Shown here piece after piece: positions 1 through 13,500 of a DNA stretch of 64,000 bases (positions are counted from its first letter, which is position 1; each line of letters starts with the position of its first letter). A model generated the notes under the pieces. It was given only the letters and a program-made list of their open reading frames with translations, made no database searches and had not been told where the DNA came from. Source of the DNA: Labia minor (Eukaryota; Arthropoda; Insecta; Dermaptera; Spongiphoridae); the NCBI GenBank assembly GCA_963082975.1, contig OY720350.1:52592734-52656733 (forward strand). Reading direction: 5' to 3'. A program made the position numbers and the translations under genes.

Positions 1-435
1 CGAGTTTAGAATCAGAAATAAATAAGAATGATATATAATTCATAAATTTTATATTTTTATTTAAAAAAGTAGCTTTTTCGCTAAAATCTTAATGAAAAAT
101 GTCGTTTTTTTCTATGAAATCCACGAAAATAATTGAGATATCCATGTAATTTGAATTTATTCGAGTTTAGAATCAGAAATAAATAAGAATGATATATAAT
201 TCATAAATTTTATATTTTTATTTAAAAAAGTAGCTTTTTCGCTAAAATCTTAATGAAAAATGTCGTTTTTTCTATGAAATCCACGAAAATAATTGAGATA
301 TTGAAAAAATTAAAATTTTATCAAGTTTAGAATCAGAAATAAATAAGAATGATATATAATTCATAAATTTTATATTTTTATTTAAAAAAGTAGCTTTTTC
401 GATAAAATCTTAATGAAAAATGTCGTTTTTTCTAT
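1..435 (+). repeat. 160-bp AT-rich satellite, segment left of the assembly gap
   Basis: About 2.7 head-to-tail monomers of the satellite that fills most of the window. The ATTCGAG motif and the AAAAAAGTAGCTTTTTCGC core recur at about 160-bp spacing. The last monomer begins near 319 with a changed start (TATCAAG) and is cut by the gap at monomer position 117. No reading frame survives across a monomer. Confidence 0.97.
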
Positions 436-635
436 NNNNNNNNNNNNNNNNNNNNNNNNNNNNNNNNNNNNNNNNNNNNNNNNNNNNNNNNNNNNNNNNN
501 NNNNNNNNNNNNNNNNNNNNNNNNNNNNNNNNNNNNNNNNNNNNNNNNNNNNNNNNNNNNNNNNNNNNNNNNNNNNNNNNNNNNNNNNNNNNNNNNNNNN
601 NNNNNNNNNNNNNNNNNNNNNNNNNNNNNNNNNNN
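436..635. other. Assembly gap, exactly 200 N
   Basis: A run of exactly 200 N inside the satellite. The left side stops at monomer position 117 and the right side resumes at position 86, so a true join would need 128 bp plus a multiple of 160. 200 does not fit, so the length is a placeholder, as scaffolding software inserts. Open frames that cross it are artefacts. Confidence 0.99.
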
Positions 636-714
636 AAAATCTTAATGAAAAATGTCGTTTTTTCTATGAAATCCACGAAAATAATTGAGATATTGAAAAA
701 ATTTGAATTTATTC

Positions 715-1370
715 GAGTTTAAAATCAGAAATAAATAAGAATGATATATAATTCATAAATTTTATATTTTTATTTAAAAAAGTAGCTTTTTCGCTAAAAT
801 CTTAATGAAAAATGTCGTTTTTTCTATGAAATCCATGAAAATAATTGAGATATCAATGAAATTTGAATTTATTCGAGTTTAGAATCAGAAATAAATAAGA
901 ATGATATATAATTCATAAATTTTATATTTTTATTTAAAAAAGTAGCTTTTTCGCTAAAATCTTAATGAAAAATGTCGTTTTTTGTATTAAATCCACGAAA
1001 ATAATTGAGATATCAATGAAACTTGAATTTATTCGAGTTAGAATCAGAAATAAATAAGAATGATATATAATTCATAAATTTTATATTTTTATTTAAAAAG
1101 TAGCTTTTTCGCTAAAATCTTAATGAAAAATGTCGTTTTTTCTTTGAAATCCACGAAAATAATTGAGATATTGAAAAAATTAAAATTTATTCGAGTTTAG
1201 AATCAGAAATAAATAAGAATGATATATAATTCATAAATTTTATATTTTTATTTAAAAAAGTAGCTTTTTCGCTAAATACTTAATGAAAAATGTCGTTTTT
1301 TCTATGAAATCCACGAAAATAATTGAGATATCCATGTAATTTGAATTTATTCGAGTTTAGAATCAGAAAT
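715..1370 (+). repeat. Satellite haplotype block, copy 1 of 3
   Basis: A distinctive series of monomer variants: GTTTAAAATCAG, then CCATGAAA, then TTGTATTAAATCC with AACTTGAA, then TCTTTGAAATCC, then GCTAAATACTTAATG, then the CCATGTAATTTG cassette. The same series in the same order and spacing occurs at about 6783-7430 and 11741-12380, so these are duplicated segments rather than independent mutations. Confidence 0.85.
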
Positions 1371-4300
1371 AAATAAGAATGATATATAATTCATAAATTT
1401 TATATTTTTATTAAAAAAGTAGCTTTTCGCTAAAATCTTAATGAAAAATGTCGTTTTTTCTATGAAATCCACGAAAATAATTGAGGTATCAATGAAATTT
1501 GAATTTATTCGAGTTTAGAATCAGAAATAAATAAGAATGATATATAATTCATAAATTTTATATTTTTATTTAAAAAAGTAGCTTTTTCGCTAAAATCTTA
1601 ATGAAAAATGTCGTTTTTTTCTATGAAATCCACGAAAATAATTGAGATATCCATGTAATTTGAATTTATTCGAGTTTAGAATCAGAAATAAATAAGAATG
1701 ATATATAATTCATAAATTTTATATTTTTATTTAAAAAAGTAGCTTTTTCGCTAAAATCTTAATGAAAAATGTCGTTTTTTCTATGAAATCCACGAAAATA
1801 ATTGAGATATTGAAAAAATTAAATTTATTCGAGTTTAGAATCAGAAATAAATAAGAATGATATATAATTCATAAATTTTATATTTTTATTTAAAAAAGTA
1901 GCTTTTTCGCTAAAATCTTAATGAAAAATGTCGTTTTTTCTATGAAATCCACGAAAATAATTGAGATATTGAAAAATTTGAATTTATTCGAGTTTAGAAT
2001 CAGAAATAAATAAGAATGATATATAATTCATAAATTTTATATTTTATTTAAAAAAGTAGCTTTTTCGCTAAAATCTTAATGAAAAATGTCGTTTTTTCTA
2101 TGAAATCCACGAAAATAATTGAGATATCCATGTAATTGAATTTATTCGAGTTTAGAATCAGAAATAAATAAGAATGATATATAATTCATAAATTTTATAT
2201 TTTTATTTAAAAAAGTAGCTTTTTCGCTAAAATCTTAATGAAAAATGTCGTTTTTTCTATGAAATCCACGAAAATAATTGAGATATTGAAAAAATTAAAA
2301 TTTATTCGAGTTTAGAATCAGAAATAAATAAGAATGATATATAATTCATAAATTTTATATTTTATTTAAAAAAGTAGCTTTTTCGCTAAAATCTTAATGA
2401 AAAATGTCGTTTTTTCTATGAAATCCACGAAAATAATTGAGATATTGAAAAAATTAAATTTATTCAAGTTTAGAATCAGAAATAAATAAGAATGATATAT
2501 AATTCATAAATTTTATATTTATATTTAAAAAAGTAGCTTTTTCGCTAAAATCTTAATGAAAAATGTCGTTTTTTCTATGAAATCCACGAAAATAATTGAG
2601 ATATGAAAAAATTAAAATTTATTCGAGTTTAGAATCAGAAATAAATAAGAATGATATATAATTCATAAATTTTATATTTTTATTTAAAAAAGTAGCTTTT
2701 TCGCTAAAATCTTAATGAAAAATGTCGTTTTTTCTATGAAATCCACGAAAATAATTGAGATATCCATGTAATTTGAATTTATTCGAGTTTAGAATCAGAA
2801 ATAAATAAGAATGATATATAATTCATAAATTTTATATTTTTATTTAAAAAAGTAGCTTTTTCGCTAAAATCTTAATGAAAAATGTCGTTTTTTCTATGAA
2901 ATCCACGAAAATAATTGAGATATTGAAAAAATTAAAATTTATTCGAGTTTAGAATCAGAAATAAATAAGAATGATATATAATTCATAAATTTTATATTTT
3001 TATTTAAAAAAGTAGCTTTTTCGCTAAAATCTTAATGAAAAATGTCGTTTTTTCTATGAAATCCACGAAAATAATTGAGATATTGAAAAAATTTGAATTT
3101 ATTCGAGTTTAGAATCAGAAATAAATAAGAATGATATATAATTCATAAATTTTATATTTTTATTTAAAAAAGTAGCTTTTTCGGTAAAATCTTAATGAAA
3201 AATGTCGTTTTTTCTATGAAATCCACGAAAATAATTGAGATATCCATGTAATTTGAATTTATTCGAGTTTAGAATCAGAAATAAATAAGAATGATATATA
3301 ATTCATAAATTTTATATTTTTATTTAAAAAAGTAGCTTTTTCGCTAAAATCTTAATGAAAAATGTCGTTTTTTCTATGAAATCCACGAAAATAATTGAGA
3401 TATTGAAAAAATTAAAATTTATTCGAGTTTAGAATCAGAAATAAATAAGAATGATATATAATTCATAAATTTTATATTTTTATTTAAAAAAGTAGCTTTT
3501 TCGCTAAAATCTTAATGAAAAATGTCGTTTTTTCTATGAAATCCACGAAAATAATTGAGATATTGAAAAAATTTGAATTTATTCGAGTTTAGAATCAGAA
3601 ATAAATAAGAATGATATATAATTCATAAATTTTATATTTTTATTTAAAAAAGTAGCTTTTTCGCTAAAATCTTAATGAAAAATGTCGTTTTTTCTATGAA
3701 ATCCACGAAAATAATTGAGATATCCATGTAATTTGAATTTATTCAAGTTTAGAATCAGAAATAAATAAGAATGATATATAATTCATAAATTTTATATTTA
3801 TATTTAAAAAAGTAGCTTTTTCGCTAAAATCTTAATGAAAAATGTCGTTTTTTCTATGAAATCCATGAAAATAATTGAGATATTGAAAAAATTAAAATTT
3901 ATTCGAGTTTAGAATCAGAAATAAATAAGAATGATATATAATTCATAAATTTTATATTTTTATTTAAAAAAGTAGCTTTTTCGCTAAAATCTTAATGAAA
4001 AATGTCGTTTTTTCTATGAAATCCACGAAAATAATTGAGATATCCATGTAATTTGAATTTATTCGAGTTTAGAATCAGAAATAAATAAGAATGATATATA
4101 ATTCATAAATTTTATATTTATATTTAAAAAAGTAGCTTTTTCGCTAAAATCTTAATGAAAAATGTCGTTTTTTCTATGAAATCCACGAAAATAATTGAGG
4201 TATCAATGAAATTTGAATTTATTCGAGTTTAGAATCAGAAATAAATAAGAATGATATATAATTCATAAATTTTATATTTTTATTTAAAAAAGTAGCTTTT

Positions 4301-5649
4301 TCGCTAAAATCTTAATGAAAAATGTCGTTTTTTCTATGAAATCCACGAAAATAATTGAGATATTGAAAAAATTTGAATTTATTCGAGTTTAGAATCAGAA
4401 ATAAATAAGAATGATATATAATTCATAAATTTTATATTTTTATTTAAAAAAGTAGCTTTTACGCTAAAATCTTAATGAAAAATGTCGTTTTTTCTATGAA
4501 ATCCACGAAAATAATTGAGATATTGAAAAAATTAAAATTTATTCGAGTTTAGAATCAGAAATAAATAAGAATGATATATAATTCATAAATTTTATATTTT
4601 TATTTAAAAAAGTAGCTTTTTCGCTAAAATCTTAATGAAAAATGTCGTTTTTTCTATGAAATCCACGAAAATAATTGAGATATTGAAAAAATTAAAATTT
4701 ATTCGAGTTTAGAATCAGAAATAAATAAGAATGATATATAATTCATAAATTTTATATTTTTATTTAAAAAAGTAGCTTTTTCGCTAAAATCTTAATGAAA
4801 AATGTCGTTTTTTCTATGAAATCCACGAAAATAATTGAGATATTGAAAAATTAAAATTTATTCGAGTTTAGAATCAGAAATAAATAAGAATGATATATAA
4901 TTCATAAATTTTATATTTTTATTTAAAAAAGTAGCTTTTTCGCTAAAATCTTAATGAAAAATGTCGTTTTTTTCTATGAAATCCACGAAAATAATTGAGA
5001 TATTGAAAAATTAAAATTTATTCGAGTTTAGAATCAGAAATAAATAAGAATGATATATAATTCATAAATTTTATATTTTTATTTAAAAAAGTAGCTTTTT
5101 CGCTAAAATCTTAATGAAAAATGTCGTTTTTTCTATGAAATCCACGAAAATAATTGAGATATCAATGAAATTTGAATTTATTCGAGTTTAGAATCAGAAA
5201 TAAATAAGAATGATATATAATTCATAAATTTTATATTTTATTTAAAAAAGTAGCTTTTTCGCTAAAATCTTAATGAAAAATGTCGTTTTTTCTATGAAAT
5301 CCACGAAAATAATTGAGATATCAATGAAATTTGAATTTATTCGAGTTTAGAATCAGAAATAAATAAGAATGATATATAATTCATAAATTTTATATTTTTA
5401 TTTAAAAAAGTAGCTTTTTCGCTAAAATCTTAATGAAAAATGTCGTTTTTTCTATGAAATCCACGAAAATAATTGAGATATCAATGAAATTTGAATTTAT
5501 TCGAGTTTAGAATCAGAAATAAATAAGAATGATATATAATTCATAAATTTTATATTTTTATTTAAAAAAGTAGCTTTTTCGCTAAAATCTTAATGAAAAA
5601 TGTCGTTTTTTCTATGAAATCCATGAAAATAATTGAGGTATCAATGAAA

Positions 5650-8560
5650 TTTGAATTTATTCGAGTTTAGAATCAGAAATAAATAAGAATGATATATAAT
5701 TCATAAATTTTATATTTTTATTTAAAAAAGTAGCTTTTTCGCTAAAATCTTAATGAAAAATGTCGTTTTTTCTATGAAATCCACGAAAATAATTGAGATA
5801 TTGAAAAAATTTGAATTTATTCGAGTTTAGAATCAGAAATAAATAAGAATGATATATAATTCATAAATTTTATATTTTTATTTAAAAAAGTAGCTTTTTC
5901 GCTAAAATCTTAATGAAAAATGTCGTTTTTTCTATGAAATCCACGAAAATAATTGAGATATCTATGTAATTTGAATTTATTCGAGTTTAGAATCAGAAAT
6001 AAATAAGAATGATATATAATTCATAAATTTTATATTTTTATTTAAAAAAGTAGCTTTTTCGCTAAAATCTTAATGAAAAATGTCGTTTTTTCTATGAAAT
6101 CCACGAAAATAATTGAGATATTGAAAAAATTTGAATTTATTCGAGTTTAGAATCAGAAATAAATAAGAATGATATATAATTCATAAATTTTATATTTTTA
6201 TTTAAAAAAGTAGCTTTTTCGCTTAAATCTTAATGAAAAATGTCGTTTTTTCTATGAAATCCACGAAAATAATTGAGATATCAATGAAATTTGGATTTAT
6301 TCGAGTTTAGAATCAGAAATAAATAAGAATGATATATAATTCATAAATTTTATATTTTTATTTAAAAAAGTAGCTTTTTCGCTAAAATCTTAATGAAAAA
6401 TGTCGTTTTTTCTATGAAATCCACGAAAATAATTGAGATATTGAAAAAATTTGAATTTATTCGAGTTTAGAATCAGAAATAAATAAGAATGATATATAAT
6501 TCATAAATTTTATATTTTTATTTAAAAAAGTAGCTTTTTCGCTAAAATCTTAATGAAAAATGTCGTTTTTTCTATGAAATCCACGAAAATAATTGAGATA
6601 TCAATGAAATTTGAATTTATTCGAGTTTAGAATCAGAAATAAATAAGAATGATATATAATTCATAAATTTTATATTTTTATTTAAAAAAGTAGCTTTTTC
6701 GCTAAAATCTTAATGAAAAATGTCGTTTTTTCTATGAAATCCACGAAAATAATTGAGATATTGAAAAAAATTTGAATTTATTCGAGTTTAAAATCAGAAA
6801 TAAATAAGAATGATATATAATTCATAAATTTTATATTTTTATTTAAAAAAGTAGCTTTTTCGCTAAAATCTTAATGAAAAATGTCGTTTTTTCTATGAAA
6901 TCCATGAAAATAATTGAGATATCAATGAAATTTGAATTTATTCGAGTTTAGAATCAGAAATAAATAAGAATGATATATAATTCATAAATTTTATATTTTT
7001 ATTTAAAAAAGTAGCTTTTTTCGCTAAAATCTTAATGAAAAATGTCGTTTTTTGTATTAAATCCACGAAAATAATTGAGATATCAATGAAACTTGAATTT
7101 ATTCGAGTTTAGAATCAGAAATAAATAAGAATGATATATAATTCATAAATTTTATATTTTTATTTAAAAAAGTAGCTTTTTCGCTAAAATCTTAATGAAA
7201 AATGTCGTTTTTTCTTTGAAATCCACGAAAATAATTGAGATATTGAAAAAATTAAAATTTATTCGAGTTTAGAATCAGAAATAAATAAGAATGATATATA
7301 ATTCATAAATTTTATATTTTTATTTAAAAAAGTAGCTTTTTCGCTAAATACTTAATGAAAAATGTCGTTTTTTCTATGAAATCCACGAAAATAATTGAGA
7401 TATCCATGTAATTTGAATTATTCGAGTTTAGAATCAGAAATAAATAAGAATGATATATAATTCATAAATTTTATATTTTTATTTAAAAAAGTAGCTTTTT
7501 CGCTAAAATCTTAATGAAAAATGTCGTTTTTTCTATGAAATCCACGAAAATAATTGAGATATTGAAAAAATTAAAATTTATTCGAGTTTAGAATCAGAAA
7601 TAAATAAGAATGATATATAATTCATAAATTTTATATTTTTATTTAAAAAAGTAGCTTTTTCGCTAAAATCTTAATGAAAAATGTCGTTTTTTCTATGAAA
7701 TCCACGAAAATAATTGAGATATCAATGAAATTTGAATTTATTCGAGTTTACAATCAGAAATAAATAAGAATGATATATAATTCATAAATTTTATATTTTT
7801 ATTTAAAAAAGTAGCTTTTTCGCTAAAATCTTAATGAAAAATGTCGTTTTTTCTATGAAATCCACGAAAATAATTGAGATATCAATGAAATTTGAATTTA
7901 TTCGAGTTTAGAATCAGAAATAAATAAGAATGATATATAATTCATAAATTTTATATTTTTATATTTAAAAAAGTAGCTTTTTCGCTAAAATCTTAATGAA
8001 AAATGTCGTTTTTTCTATGAAATCCACGAAAATAATTGAGATATCAATGAAATTTGAATTTATTCGAGTTTAGAATCAGAAATAAATAAGAATGATATAT
8101 AATTCATAAATTTTATATTTTTATTTAAAAAAGTAGCTTTTTCGCTAAAATCTTAATGAAAAATGTCGTTTTTTCTATGAAATCCACGAAAATAATTGAG
8201 ATATCCATGTAATTTGAATTTATTCGAGTTTAGAATCAGAAATAAATAAGAATGATATATAATTCATAAATTTTATATTTATATTTAAAAAAGTAGCTTT
8301 TTCGCTAAAATCTTAATGAAAAATGTCGTTTTTTCTATGAAATCCATGAAAATAATTGAGATATCAATGAAATTTGAATTTATTCGAGTTTAGAATCAGA
8401 AATAAATAAGAATGATATATAATTCATAAATTTTATATTTTTATTTAAAAAAGTAGCTTTTTCGCTAAAATCTTAATGAAAAATGTCGTTTTTTCTATGA
8501 AATCCACGAAAATAATTGAGATATTGAAAAAATTTGAATTTATTCGAGTTTAGAATCAGA
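5650..8560 (+). repeat. 31-monomer higher-order duplication, left copy
   Basis: This segment matches about 10610-13500 at an offset of about 4960 bp (31 monomers). Shared markers in order are the TCTATGTAAT cassette (5961), GCTTAAATC (about 6223), TTGGATTT (about 6290), GTTTAAAATC (about 6786), the CTTTGAAATCC and GCTAAATACTT variants, GTTTACAATC (about 7746), TTTTTATATTTAAA (about 7955) and TTATATTTATATTT (about 8275). Two cassettes differ between the copies near 6441 and 6601, as expected from later gene conversion. Confidence 0.85.
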
Positions 8561-10609
8561 AATAAATAAGAATGATATATAATTCATAAATTTTATATTT
8601 TTATTTAAAAAAGTAGCTTTTTCGCTAAAATCTTAATGAAAAATGTCGTTTTTTCTATGAAATCCACGAAAATAATTGAGATATCTATGTAATTTGAATT
8701 TATTCGAGTTTAGAATCAGAAATAAATAAGAATGATATATAATTCATAAATTTTATATTTTTATTTAAAAAAGTAGCTTTTTCGCTAAAATCTTAATGAA
8801 AAATGTCGTTTTTTCTATGAAATCCACGAAAATAATTGAGATATCAATGAAATTTGGATTTATTCGAGTTTAGAATCAGAAATAAATAAGAATGATATAT
8901 AATTCATAAATTTTATATTTTTATTTAAAAAAGTAGCTTTTTCGCTTAAATCTTAATGAAAAATGTCGTTTTTTCTATGAAATCCACGAAAATAATTGAG
9001 ATATCAATGAAATTTGAATTTATTCGAGTTTAGAATCAGAAATAAATAAGAATGATATATAATTCATAAATTTTATATTTTTATTTAAAAAAGTAGCTTT
9101 TTCGCTAAAATCTTAATGAAAAATGTCGTTTTTTCTATGAAATCCACGAAAATAATTGAGATATCAATGAAATTTGAATTTATTCGAGTTTAGAATCAGA
9201 AATAAATAAGAATGATATATAATTCATAAATTTTATATTTTTATTTAAAAAAGTAGCTTTTTCGCTAAAATCTTAATGAAAAATGTCGTTTTTTCTATGA
9301 AATCCATGAAAATAATTGAGATATCAATGAAATTTGAATTTATTCGAGTTTAGAATCAGAAATAAATAAGAATGATATATAATTCATAAATTTTATATTT
9401 TTATTTAAAAAAGTAGCTTTTTCGCTAAAATCTTAATGAAAAATGTCGTTTTTTCTATGAAATCCACGAAAATAATTGAGATATCAATGAAATTTGGATT
9501 TATTCGAGTTTAGAATCAGAAATAAATAAGAATGATATATAATTCATAAATTTTATATTTTTATTTAAAAAAGTAGCTTTTTCGCTAAAATCTTAATGAA
9601 AAATGTCGTTTTTTCTATGAAATCCACGAAAATAATTGAGATATTGAAAAAATTTGAATTTATTCGAGTTTAGAATCAGAAATAAATAAGAATGATATAT
9701 AATTCATAAATTTTATATTTTTATTTAAAAAAGTAGCTTTTTCGCTAAAATCTTAATGAAAAATGTCGTTTTTTCTATGAAATCCACGAAAATAATTGAG
9801 ATATCAATGAAATTTGATTTATTCGAGTTTAGAATCAGAAATAAATAAGAATGATATATAATTCATAAATTTTATATTTTTATTTAAAAAAGTAGCTTTT
9901 CGCTAAAATCTTAATGAAAAATGTCGTTTTTTCTATGAAATCCACGAAAATAATTGAGATATTGAAAAAATTTGAATTTATTCGAGTTTAGAATCAGAAA
10001 TAAATAAGAATGATATATAATTCATAAATTTTATATTTTTATTTAAAAAAGTAGCTTTTTCGCTAAAATCTTAATGAAAAATGTCGTTTTTTCTATGAAA
10101 TCCACGAAAATAATTGAGATATTGAAAAAATTTGAATTTATTCGAGTTTAGAATCAGAAATAAATAAGAATGATATATAATTCATAAATTTTATATTTTT
10201 ATTTACAAAAGTAGCTTTTTCGCTAAAATCTTAATGAAAAATGTCGTTTTTTGTATTAAATCCACGAAAATAATTGAGATATCAATGAAATTTGAATTTA
10301 TTCGAGTTTAGAATCAGAAATAAATAAGAATGATATATAATTCATAAATTTTATATTTTTATTTAAAAAGTAGCTTTTTCGCTAAAATCTTAATGAAAAA
10401 TGTCGTTTTTTGTATTAAATCCACGAAAATAATTGAGATATCAATGAAATTTGAATTTATTCGAGTTTAGAATCAGAAATAAATAAGAATGATATATAAT
10501 TCATAAATTTTATATTTTTATTTAAAAAAGTAGCTTTTTCGCTAAAATCTTAATGAAAAATGTCGTTTTTTCTATGAAATCCATGAAAATAATTGAGATA
10601 TCCATGTAA

Positions 10610-13500
10610 TTTGAATTTATTCGAGTTTAGAATCAGAAATAAATAAGAATGATATATAATTCATAAATTTTATATTTTTATTTAAAAAAGTAGCTTTTTC
10701 GCTAAAATCTTAATGAAAAATGTCGTTTTTTCTATGAAATCCACGAAAATAATTGAGATATTGAAAAAATTTGAATTTATTCGAGTTTAGAATCAGAAAT
10801 AAATAAGAATGATATATAATTCATAAATTTTATATTTTTATTTAAAAAAGTAGCTTTTTCGCTAAAATCTTAATGAAAAATGTCGTTTTTTCTATGAAAT
10901 CCACGAAAATAATTGAGATATCTATGTAATTTGAATTTATTCGAGTTTAGAATCAGAAATAAATAAGAATGATATATAATTCATAAATTTTATATTTTTA
11001 TTTAAAAAAGTAGCTTTTTCGCTAAAATCTTAATGAAAAATGTCGTTTTTTCTATGAAATCCACGAAAATAATTGAGATATTGAAAAAATTTGAATTTAT
11101 TCGAGTTTAGAATCAGAAATAAATAAGAATGATATATAATTCATAAATTTTATATTTTTATTTAAAAAAGTAGCTTTTCGCTTAAATCTTAATGAAAAAT
11201 GTCGTTTTTTCTATGAAATCCACGAAAATAATTGAGATATCAATGAAATTTGGATTTATTCGAGTTTAGAATCAGAAATAAATAAGAATGATATATAATT
11301 CATAAATTTTATATTTTTATTTAAAAAAGTAGCTTTTTCGCTAAAATCTTAATGAAAAATGTCGTTTTTTCTATGAAATCCACGAAAATAATTGAGATAT
11401 TGAAAAAATTAAATTTATTCGAGTTTAGAATCAGAAATAAATAAGAATGATATATAATTCATAAATTTTATATTTTTATTTAAAAAAGTAGCTTTTTCGC
11501 TAAAATCTTAATGAAAATGTCGTTTTTTCTATGAAATCCACGAAAATAATTGAGATATCTATGTAATTTGAATTTATTCGAGTTTAGAATCAGAAATAAA
11601 TAAGAATGATATATAATTCATAAATTTTATATTTTTATTTAAAAAAGTAGCTTTTTCGCTAAAATCTTAATGAAAAATGTCGTTTTTTCTATGAAATCCA
11701 CGAAAATAATTGAGATATGAAAAAATTTGAATTTATTCGAGTTTAAAATCAGAAATAAATAAGAATGATATATAATTCATAAATTTTATATTTTTATTTA
11801 AAAAAGTAGCTTTTTCGCTAAAATCTTAATGAAAAATGTCGTTTTTTCTATGAAATCCATGAAAATAATTGAGATATCAATGAAATTTGAATTTATTCGA
11901 GTTTAGAATCAGAAATAAATAAGAATGATATATAATTCATAAATTTTATATTTTTATTTAAAAAAGTAGCTTTTTCGCTAAAATCTTAATGAAAAATGTC
12001 GTTTTTTGTATTAAATCCACGAAAATAATTGAGATATCAATGAAACTTGAATTTATTCGAGTTTAGAATCAGAAATAAATAAGAATGATATATAATTCAT
12101 AAATTTTATATTTTTATTTAAAAAAGTAGCTTTTTCGCTAAAATCTTAATGAAAAATGTCGTTTTTTCTTTGAAATCCACGAAAATAATTGAGATATTGA
12201 AAAAATTAAAATTTATTCGAGTTTAGAATCAGAAATAAATAAGAATGATATATAATTCATAAATTTTATATTTTTATTTAAAAAAGTAGCTTTTTCGCTA
12301 AATACTTAATGAAAAATGTCGTTTTTTCTATGAAATCCACGAAAATAATTGAGATATCCATGTAATTTGAATTTATTCGAGTTTAGAATCAGAAATAAAT
12401 AAGAATGATATATAATTCATAAATTTTATATTTTTATTTAAAAAAGTAGCTTTTTCGCTAAAATCTTAATGAAAAATGTCGTTTTTTCTATGAAATCCAC
12501 GAAAATAATTGAGATATTGAAAAAATTAAATTTATTCGAGTTTAGAATCAGAAATAAATAAGAATGATATATAATTCATAAATTTTATATTTTTATTTAA
12601 AAAAGTAGCTTTTTCGCTAAAATCTTAATGAAAAATGTCGTTTTTTCTATGAAATCCACGAAAATAATTGAGATATCAATGAAATTTGAATTTATTCGAG
12701 TTTACAATCAGAAATAAATAAGAATGATATATAATTCATAAATTTTATATTTTTATTTAAAAAAGTAGCTTTTTCGCTAAAATCTTAATGAAAAATGTCG
12801 TTTTTTCTATGAAATCCACGAAAATAATTGAGATATCAATGAAATTTGAATTTATTCGAGTTTAGAATCAGAAATAAATAAGAATGATATATAATTCATA
12901 AATTTTATATTTTTATATTTAAAAAAGTAGCTTTTTCGCTAAAATCTTAATGAAAAATGTCGTTTTTTCTATGAAATCCACGAAAATAATTGAGATATCA
13001 ATGAAATTTGAATTTATTCGAGTTTAGAATCAGAAATAAATAAGAATGATATATAATTCATAAATTTTATATTTTTATTTAAAAAAGTAGCTTTTTCGCT
13101 AAAATCTTAATGAAAAATGTCGTTTTTTCTATGAAATCCACGAAAATAATTGAGATATCCATGTAATTTGAATTTATTCGAGTTTAGAATCAGAAATAAA
13201 TAAGAATGATATATAATTCATAAATTTTATATTTATATTTAAAAAAGTAGCTTTTTCGCTAAAATCTTAATGAAAAATGTCGTTTTTTCTATGAAATCCA
13301 TGAAAATAATTGAGATATCAATGAAATTTGAATTTATTCGAGTTTAGAATCAGAAATAAATAAGAATGATATATAATTCATAAATTTTATATTTTTATTT
13401 AAAAAAGTAGCTTTTTCGCTAAAATCTTAATGAAAAATGTCGTTTTTTCTATGAAATCCACGAAAATAATTGAGATATGAAAGAAATTTGATTTATTCGA
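10610..13500 (+). repeat. 31-monomer higher-order duplication, right copy
   Basis: Partner of about 5650-8560 with the same ordered markers (10921, 11179, 11250, 11741, 12160, 12300, 12710, 12915, 13231). It carries extra single-base deletions (about 11175, 11516 and 11715) that the left copy lacks. Confidence 0.85.

Noticed and set aside
410..722. Three open frames of 88-100 codons across 410-722
   Set aside because: They exist only because the 200-N gap has no stop codons; the flanking sequence is satellite.
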